Below, piece by piece: positions 58,379 through 64,000 of a stretch of 64,000 nt of DNA (position 1 is its first letter; every line of letters starts with the position of its first letter). The notes under the pieces are model-generated. The model did not search any database and was not told the origin of the DNA. It was given only the letters and a program-made list of their open reading frames with translations. This DNA is from Planosporangium flavigriseum (GTDB lineage: Bacteria; Actinomycetota; Actinomycetes; Mycobacteriales; Micromonosporaceae). The stretch covers positions 167,024 to 231,023 of the forward strand of contig NZ_JAATVW010000007.1 in NCBI RefSeq assembly GCF_011947225.1, in the 5' to 3' direction. The position numbers and the translations under genes are program-made.

Positions 58379-59889
58379 AGCGCGTCGACCGACTCTCCGC
58401 GCTCGCTGGTCAGCTGGGCTCGGCGGGTGAACCACACGACGGCGAACAGCACCGCGCCGACGGCGAGGGTGCCCAGCGCGTAGTACTGTGCGTCCCGGAA
58501 CTGGGCCGGGATCATGAAGATGCACAGCTCGATGACGAGCCACATGACCGCACCGGCGACGACCGGCTTCTCCCAGCGGCCGAGGCTGAAGTCGTCGGCG
58601 CGCGGGGTGTACTTGTGGCGGGTGGCGATGTAAAGCGCCACCGTGCCGGCGTAGAGGATCGCGGGCATCAGGGTCGCCGCGCCGAGCAGCTGGGCGAGCG
58701 CGTCGGTGTTCGAGGCGAACGCGAGGACGATCACGACCGAGGTCAGGCCGGCGAGCAGGGTCGCGAACGTCGGGCCGCCGGTCGGGCGGGGCACCCGGGA
58801 CAGCAGGTTCGACGCCGGTACGCGCCCGTCGCGCGCCATCGCGTACACCAGGCGGCTGCAGCTGACCATGATGACCAGACCGCAGGCGAAGATCGCCACG
58901 CACACCACGACCAGCATGGCCTTGGCGACCGCGCCGCCGACCGTGCCCTGGATGATGTCGGCCACGGGGGAGGAGCTCCCGCTGATCGCCTCGAGGTTCT
59001 TGCCGATACCGGCGGTGATGACCATCAGGAACAGCATGCCGATCACGCCGCTGACCAGGAGGGCGCGGACCATGGCGGCGGGTACGACCTTCTTGGGGTT
59101 GTGGGTCTCCTCGGCGAGGTTGGCCGCCGACTCCCAGCCCACCAGGGTGAACGCGCCGAGCAGGGCCGAGAGCATGAACGGGCCGAGCCAGCCGTAGTAG
59201 CCGTCCGAGGGGATCGAGCCGTACGCGGTGAGGTTGCCCCAGTCGCCCTTGCCGGTGAACATCACCGCGCCGGCGATCAGCACGGTCAGGCCGATCATGG
59301 CGAGCACCTCGGCGCCGACCGCCCAGTTGTTGATCTTCGTGATGATCGGCGTCGACCAGATGATCAGCGCCATCTGCACGAGCAGCACGATCATGGTCAC
59401 GACGGCACCCCGGCCGGCGGTGTACTCGATGCCCAGCAGCGGGAACAGCGCCACCTGCGTCAGCCCGTAGTCGACGGCGACCGCCACGATGGCCAGGAAC
59501 GCGAACGACACCCAGCCGAACCACCAGCCGAGTACCGGCGACGCGAGCCGGCTGGCCCACTGGTAGCTGTAGCCCGACAGTGGAATCCGGTTGGCCAGCA
59601 TGCCGTACACGAGCGCCACGAAGATCGTGCCCACGGTGACGATCGGCCACGTCCAGATACCGGCCGGACCACCCGAGCCCAGCACCGTCCCGTACGTGCT
59701 GAACAGGCCGGTGGTGATCGAGATGAACGAGAACGCGACCGCGAAGGACTCGAAGCGGCCCAGCGTACGGGCCAGCTGCTGGGTGTAGCCGGCGTGCGCG
59801 ATGGTGCTGTCCGCTGCGGTGTCGGTCGTTGATAAGGGGGGACGCGACGACTCGGTTGGCCGCTGCGGCGGCGTGACAGACTGGGACAC
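58375..59889 (-). CDS. APC-family permease
   Basis: 504 residues from GTG 59889 with AAGGAG upstream; earlier in-frame starts lack one. Twelve helices of the amino acid-polyamine-organocation family, beginning with SFAVAFSFISITTGLFSTYG and with GWESAANLAEETHNPKKVVP, the usual TM6-loop mark of choline/GABA/ethanolamine-like permeases. It heads an operon with kinase and GlpA-like oxidase, where a glycerol facilitator or sugar transporter would be expected. The substrate may be an amino alcohol. Confidence 0.9.
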   Translation of the reverse strand: MSQSVTPPQRPTESSRPPLSTTDTAADSTIAHAGYTQQLARTLGRFESFAVAFSFISITTGLFSTYGTVLGSGGPAGIWTWPIVTVGTIFVALVYGMLANRIPLSGYSYQWASRLASPVLGWWFGWVSFAFLAIVAVAVDYGLTQVALFPLLGIEYTAGRGAVVTMIVLLVQMALIIWSTPIITKINNWAVGAEVLAMIGLTVLIAGAVMFTGKGDWGNLTAYGSIPSDGYYGWLGPFMLSALLGAFTLVGWESAANLAEETHNPKKVVPAAMVRALLVSGVIGMLFLMVITAGIGKNLEAISGSSSPVADIIQGTVGGAVAKAMLVVVCVAIFACGLVIMVSCSRLVYAMARDGRVPASNLLSRVPRPTGGPTFATLLAGLTSVVIVLAFASNTDALAQLLGAATLMPAILYAGTVALYIATRHKYTPRADDFSLGRWEKPVVAGAVMWLVIELCIFMIPAQFRDAQYYALGTLAVGAVLFAVVWFTRRAQLTSERGESVDAL

Positions 59890-59977
59890 GGGTCGGCTCC
59901 TTGTTCTGACAGGCGGGGAAAGATCCTGGTCAGGCGACGTTGCCGCGTCGCCTGACCACTTGTTTCGTTGTGTTCGG

Positions 59978-60742
59978 TTATCCGGTGACGGTGACGCCAC
60001 CGGCCCGTTCGATGTGAAGCGCCAGGGACTTCGGCGGGCGGGCGTCGGTGACGACCCCGGTGATCGCGTCCAGGCCGCATACGCGGTGCGGTGCGACCCG
60101 TCCGAACTTCGACGAGTCGACCAGCACGTAGGACTGGGCCGAGTGCGCCAGCATCACCCGGCGGGTGGCGATCTCGTCGAGGTGGAAGTCGGTCAGACCG
60201 GCGGTCGCGTCCAGCCCGCCCGAGCCCAGGAACGCGATGTCGGCGTGCAGGTCGGCGAAGAACGCCACGGTCTGCGCGTTCGAGCAGGCCAGGTCACCGC
60301 TGCGGACCCGGCCGCCGGAGACGAGTACCTCCACGCCGCTGCGGCCGGCCAGCTCCGCCGCAATCAGCAGCGAGCAGGTGGCGACCGTGCCCCGGAAGGT
60401 GCCGGGCAGGGCGCGTGCGACCTCGAGTGCGGAGGTGCCGACGTCGAGGATGACGGTCTGACCGGGCTGCACCAGCTCCGCGGCGGCGCGGCCGATCGCG
60501 GCCTTGGCGTCCCGGTTCGCCGAGGACCGCTCCTGGAACGGCGCCTCCTCGCTGGACGAGGCCAGCGCGCTGGTGGCGCCGCCGTGCACCCGCTTCAGCA
60601 GGCCCTGAAGTTCCAGCGCCATGAGGTCGCGGCGGATCGTCTCCGCCGACGCGCCGGTCAGGGCGGCCAGCTCCTCCGTGCTCACCACGCGCGCCGACCG
60701 CACCGCATCGGTGATGCGGGCGTGGCGCTCAGCCGGCAGCAT
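59978..60742 (-). CDS. DeoR-family transcriptional regulator
   Basis: 254 residues from ATG 60742. DeoR HTH RHARITDAVRSARVVSTEEL and TGASAETIRRDLMALELQG, then the sugar-phosphate binding DeoRC domain with ILDVGTSALEVARAL and DIAFLGSGGLD. Such proteins usually repress sugar or polyol operons and bind phosphorylated intermediates. It is 88 bases upstream of the permease on the same strand, and so probably controls that operon. Confidence 0.93.
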   Translation of the reverse strand: MLPAERHARITDAVRSARVVSTEELAALTGASAETIRRDLMALELQGLLKRVHGGATSALASSSEEAPFQERSSANRDAKAAIGRAAAELVQPGQTVILDVGTSALEVARALPGTFRGTVATCSLLIAAELAGRSGVEVLVSGGRVRSGDLACSNAQTVAFFADLHADIAFLGSGGLDATAGLTDFHLDEIATRRVMLAHSAQSYVLVDSSKFGRVAPHRVCGLDAITGVVTDARPPKSLALHIERAGGVTVTG

Positions 60743-61092
60743 GCCTGACCGTTTTTGTGGAAAACCGTGGACACATGAGGGGAAGTGTGGGGCGGTTAAC
60801 ATGGCCTGTCAATAGGGCACGCGTACCCCGCGCTCAGGTAGCCGGTTCGGGGAGCCTGACGCCGGGTGGCATTAATCGCGATGAAATGCCGCCGAAATCG
60901 GCGGCAACGGTGGAGCACACGCCGCCCGGGCATCGAGCCTGTCCGAACGGAACCTTGCGGTCCGGTCAGTCCTCGGAAACGACGAACGGTGCGTGGCCGA
61001 GCGGGAACTGGGACGTCCCCGGTTCGACTGGTGTCGCCGATATATCGATGTGGTGCAGTATGGCTGCCGGCAGTGTTCAGAAGGGACCAACG
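60743..61092. other. 350-base spacer, one hairpin
   Basis: The region between DeoR (minus) and the membrane protein (plus) has an open plus-strand frame but lacks coding features. It contains the perfect hairpin GCCGCCGA-AA-TCGGCGGC (60888-60905) and a GCATTAATCGCGATGAAATGC imperfect repeat beside it. Promoters for both genes must lie here but I cannot place them. Confidence 0.5.
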
Positions 61093-61833
61093 GTGGCACG
61101 GGCATTGCGGTGGCTTGCCACCTTCGTGATTGGTACGGCGTGTTTTGCCGTGGCCTGGTGGGTGTGCGAGGCGCTCGCCGGGCTGGACCGGAGCACGGCG
61201 GTGACCATCGCCACGGTGGCAGGGCCGTGGTTGGCCGCCCCGGCTGGCTGGTGGGCGACCCGCGAAGCCATGCGATCGTCAGACGTAGCTCGTTCTACGT
61301 CTCTGGCGGTCGCACGGTCGCGCGCGACGAACGTGCCGGCCGGGGCGCCGTATTCTCCTCAGCCGGATTCGCCTCAGCCGGCAGCGCCCGCGTATCCGGC
61401 GTCGCGCCCGTTGCCGCCGCGCGGGAGCGCCGGCATTCTCGCGCTGGCGATGGTCGCATCGATGGTGGCGGTTGCCGGCGGGATAGTCGCCATCCTTTGG
61501 CTGTCGAACCGGACCGCGGATGTGTCGACGCCCTGTTCGCCGGAGTTCGGGCCGTACTGTCTTGCCGAGCGGAGCGGGCCGCTGACCGCGCTGGTGAGCT
61601 CGAAGACGCTCGTCCTGATCATGGTTACGGTGCTGGTGCTGACCGTGGTTATGGGTATCTGGCTCAGCGCGTGGTGGGTAAGCCTGAAACGGAGCCGACC
61701 GCCGGACCGGACCTCCTGGCAGGACCCGCGGGTCGTGGTTACGTTGCTGGTGATAGCGGCGTTCGTCGTCCTCTGCTGCTGTTGCGGCGGGTACTTCGGA
61801 GGTCCGCTGCTTCCTCTGATCGTCGGTGTGTAG
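61093..61833 (+). CDS. Membrane protein of unknown function
   Basis: 246 residues from GTG 61093, six bases after AGAAGGGA. Two helices at about 5-55, a Pro/Gln/Ser-rich hydrophilic linker (YSPQPDSPQPAAPAYPASRP), then three helices (about 115-140, 170-195, 220-243). Four consecutive Cys (VLCCCCGGYFGG) lie near the end of the last helix and may be lipid-modified or bind metal. I do not recognise a family. No neighbour suggests a role. Confidence 0.65.
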   Translation: MARALRWLATFVIGTACFAVAWWVCEALAGLDRSTAVTIATVAGPWLAAPAGWWATREAMRSSDVARSTSLAVARSRATNVPAGAPYSPQPDSPQPAAPAYPASRPLPPRGSAGILALAMVASMVAVAGGIVAILWLSNRTADVSTPCSPEFGPYCLAERSGPLTALVSSKTLVLIMVTVLVLTVVMGIWLSAWWVSLKRSRPPDRTSWQDPRVVVTLLVIAAFVVLCCCCGGYFGGPLLPLIVGV

Positions 61834-62237
61834 GTCGCCGGCATTCCACCCGTCGGAATGAAGACACTCCCTCGACCGGCGAGCGGTGGGATGCGACTAA
61901 ACAGTCCACATTGGTGGCACCGCAGTGCGTGACCGCAGTGGTGATTAAGCGCTACCACGACATCGCGGCCCCAGGAGGGTCTAGCGCCAACCCAGAAGCC
62001 GACTTCCGCCTGTGGTCGGTCCAAGCCAGCTGCTTACCCAAGGTAGCGAGCTGTGGAGTGCTGGCCGCGCGGTGTCTGCGGCCAGATGAGTGCACTTGAT
62101 CTCGGTACGCGATCGCGGCTACCGCACAGCCTTTCACCTCCAGGAATGGCGCTGCAATCTGTCCGACCAGGCGCGTTTGCGCGTCGGTATTGTTGTCGCT
62201 GGGCATGGTTGGCACCGAAAGGCGGGGAGGCCACAAG
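61834..62237. other. 404-base stretch without a recognisable gene
   Basis: Codon-position GC bias is weaker here than in adjoining genes. Short open frames exist on both strands but none has family features. It may be decayed DNA together with the fragment that follows. Confidence 0.5.
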
Positions 62238-62474
62238 TTGAGTGCACACCTCACCGCCACCGATCTAGACGAGTGGTCGCGGCGGCGTGACTCTCAGGGC
62301 CATCTTCCGACCCTGGTGCGTCGCCTCATCATGGTGTCGGTGCGGCCTGACCGCATTCGGGTGCCAGCGGCCGAAGGCATTGCACTCCCTGGCCTCGACG
62401 GCGTTCTAACCGTTGCGGGCGGCGCGGCCCCGTACGTACCCGCAGGCGACTCCGCATGGGAGGTGCGTTTCTGA
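62238..62474 (+). pseudogene. 5' fragment of a larger gene, cut after 78 codons
   Basis: TTG start seven bases after GGGGAGG. The 78 residues LDEWSRRRDSQGHLPTLVRR, IRVPAAEGIALPGLDGVL and YVPAGDSAWEVRF look like the first part of a family of large actinobacterial proteins of unknown function that begin with W-x-R-R-D-x-Q-G, a PADEGIQLPGWDG-like block and FVPxGxSxWE. Those continue for many hundreds of residues, whereas here a TGA follows at once and no other frame carries on. It is probably a remnant; a genuine short protein is not excluded. Confidence 0.5.
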
Positions 62475-62587
62475 CTGTCCACACGGAACGAAAGGTCGTC
62501 ATGGAGCCCGAGGCTAACTGCGGCTAGATCGCCGCAGACAGCGCTCAGGGCGTACAAAAGGGCCTTTTACCAAACAGGATCCTAGAT

Positions 62588-63814
62588 TTAGTCGACCAGC
62601 GCGGAGTACACCAGCTGCCGCAACTGCGGCCGTATCGGATGGGTGCTGGACGGCAGTAGCTGAGTGAAGAGCATCGCGGTCAGCTCCTCTTCCGGGTCGA
62701 CCCAGAATGCGGTACTGGCGGCACCGCCCCAGAAGTACTCGCCACGGCTGGCGTGGGTCCGGCCGGGGACAGGGTCGAGGACGATGCCGAAGCCGAGCCC
62801 GAAGCCGACGCCGTCGAAGGTGCTTTCGGCGAAGCCGCCGGTCGACAGCTGGCCCAGGTCGAGGCCGCCCGGCAGGTGGTTGGCGGTCATGAGTCGCACC
62901 GTCCGGCTGCCGAGGACCCGGGCCCCGTCCAGTTCCCCGCCGCGCAGCAGCATCTGGGTGAAGCGGTGGTAGTCCGCGGCCGTGGAGATGAGACCACCAC
63001 CGCCCGAGAATATCGTCGGCCGGCGACGGGCGCCGGCCGACAACCGGTCCTCGCGTACGGCCCGCCCGGTGGCCGGGTCGGGGAGGTACAGCGCGGCGAG
63101 GCGATCCGCGTCGGCAGCGTCGACCCACCAGCGGGTGTCCGACATCTTCAGCGGACTCAGGATGCGGTCGGCGACGAACTCGTCGAGGCTCTGCCCGGAC
63201 ACCACCTCGACGAGCCGGCCGAGCACGTCGGTGGCGACCGAGTACCCCCACCGGCTGCCGGGCTGGAAGAGCAGCGGCAGACTTGCCCAGCGCTCACACG
63301 CCTGCGCCAGGTCGACCCCGGGCGGCGTACTCCATTCGTAGCCCGCCGCCCGGTAGAGCGCGTCGGCGACGTGGGTGTACATGAACCCGTACGTCAGCCC
63401 GGCGGTGTGGGTGAGCAGGTGCCAGATCCGGATCGGCTCGGTGGTCGGGACGGTGAACGGCCGCTGCGCGCTGCCCTTGTCGTAGACACGTACGTCGGCG
63501 AAAGCCGGGATCCAGCGGCTCACCTCGTCGGTGAGCTCGAACGCGCCCTCCTCCCACAGCATCATCGCGGCGACCGACGTGATCGGTTTCGTCATCGAGT
63601 AGATGCGCCACAGGGTGTCGGCCTCGACGGGCAGGCCGGCCTCCCGGTCGCGGTTTCCGTACGTGGACGCGTGGGCCACCTGGCCGCGGCGGGTGACGAC
63701 GATCTGCCAGCCGGCGAGCAGGCCCTCGTCGACGTACCGGGCGAAGTGCTGGTCGATGCGGGTCAGTCGGGCCGGGTCGAAACCGACCTCGGCCGGGTCC
63801 ACCGTGCGCTCCAT
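62588..63814 (-). CDS. Class C beta-lactamase-family serine hydrolase
   Basis: 408 residues. Ser73 and Lys76 in YSMTKPIT are the SxxK pair, Tyr191 in GYSVATD is the second motif, and WGGAAST near 370 stands for KTG. No signal peptide is seen, so it is likely an intracellular esterase or amidase of the EstB type, rather than a resistance enzyme. No functional partner adjoins it. The upstream DNA on this strand contains the hairpin near the window end. Confidence 0.9.
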   Translation of the reverse strand: MERTVDPAEVGFDPARLTRIDQHFARYVDEGLLAGWQIVVTRRGQVAHASTYGNRDREAGLPVEADTLWRIYSMTKPITSVAAMMLWEEGAFELTDEVSRWIPAFADVRVYDKGSAQRPFTVPTTEPIRIWHLLTHTAGLTYGFMYTHVADALYRAAGYEWSTPPGVDLAQACERWASLPLLFQPGSRWGYSVATDVLGRLVEVVSGQSLDEFVADRILSPLKMSDTRWWVDAADADRLAALYLPDPATGRAVREDRLSAGARRRPTIFSGGGGLISTAADYHRFTQMLLRGGELDGARVLGSRTVRLMTANHLPGGLDLGQLSTGGFAESTFDGVGFGLGFGIVLDPVPGRTHASRGEYFWGGAASTAFWVDPEEELTAMLFTQLLPSSTHPIRPQLRQLVYSALVD

Positions 63815-63910
63815 GCGGCTCGGGCCTCCTCCGTAGATATCGACCTGAGTGATTAGAACACAATTCCAGAATCTTGCCCAGGTGGCGTCATCGGATCCCT
63901 TCCGTGGATA

Positions 63911-63930
63911 CCCCGGCCTTCAGGGCGGGG
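63911..63930. other. CCCCGGCCTTCAGGGCGGGG hairpin, possible IS200/IS605-type end
   Basis: A short GC-rich hairpin followed by AGGAAACGGAA. It resembles the hairpins seen at the right ends of IS200/IS605-family elements, just after tnpB. The rest of the element, if any, is beyond the window or lost. The remaining bases 63815-64000 show no other feature. Confidence 0.3.
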
Positions 63931-64000
63931 AGGAAACGGAACGCCTGCGGAGCAGGGCAGGGAAAAGCCGATCCGCGGCCAAGGCGGATAGGCGTCTACT

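Noticed and set aside
61952..62260. Minus-strand open frame of 102 codons
   Set aside because: No family features, no ribosome site, and its upstream end overlaps the better-supported plus-strand fragment.

Overview
The window is high-GC DNA with strong G/C third-position bias, many GTG and some TTG starts, and 4-bp GTGA/ATGA gene junctions. F420-type luciferase-like enzymes, DUF2795 and DUF5709 proteins, SigB/SigF-type stress regulation and DtxR/IdeR-type iron boxes all point to a filamentous actinomycete. Micromonosporaceae is my best guess, from gene content only. I see no rRNA, tRNA, CRISPR array or complete insertion sequence; a possible IS200/IS605-type end lies at the right edge.

Layout. 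1-1.8 kb: the end of an SDR gene and a secreted subtilase. 1.9-10.2 kb (minus): a coupled operon of an Fn3/beta-propeller membrane protein, a MoxR ATPase, a DUF58 protein and a TgpA-like transglutaminase that has lost its catalytic triad, plus a TPR/Fn3 protein. 10.3-14.4 kb: a general-stress block (hemerythrin, 17M-like protein, SigB/SigF-family sigma factor, DUF2795) with recognisable GTTT/GGGTA-type promoters. 14.4-21.7 kb: F420 oxidoreductase, RecQ-like helicase, a coupled radical SAM/FAD-desaturase pair, SRPBCC, DUF5709 and a HAD phosphatase. 21.9-24.7 kb: two STAS antagonists with an RsbU-like phosphatase, an internally deleted glycosyltransferase and a small protein. 25-31.6 kb: catalase and two GGDEF-EAL proteins flanking a flavin reductase. 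31.8-35.5 kb: FAD monooxygenase with quinone reductase, pyroglutamyl peptidase, and a shikimate dehydrogenase-like protein.

36.3-42.3 kb looks like a lactone-degrading locus: a QsdR-type regulator, a phosphotriesterase-like lactonase and an acyl-CoA ligase in the manner of the Rhodococcus qsd genes, plus an alpha/beta hydrolase and a second ligase. 42.4-54.2 kb is the most striking region. A ferric-siderophore ABC importer is divergent from an NRPS-independent siderophore operon whose domain order (ATP-grasp, NIS synthetase, MFS exporter, NIS synthetase, PLP decarboxylase) equals vibrioferrin pvsABCDE. Here the exporter and second synthetase are one 960-residue open frame, and a cation diffusion facilitator is coupled to the end. 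An iron box sits at each divergent promoter.

54.2-60.7 kb (minus): a DeoR-regulated operon of APC permease, FGGY kinase, GlpA-like oxidase and a second FAD oxidoreductase. 61-64 kb: an unknown membrane protein, a truncated 5' gene fragment and a class C beta-lactamase-family serine hydrolase.
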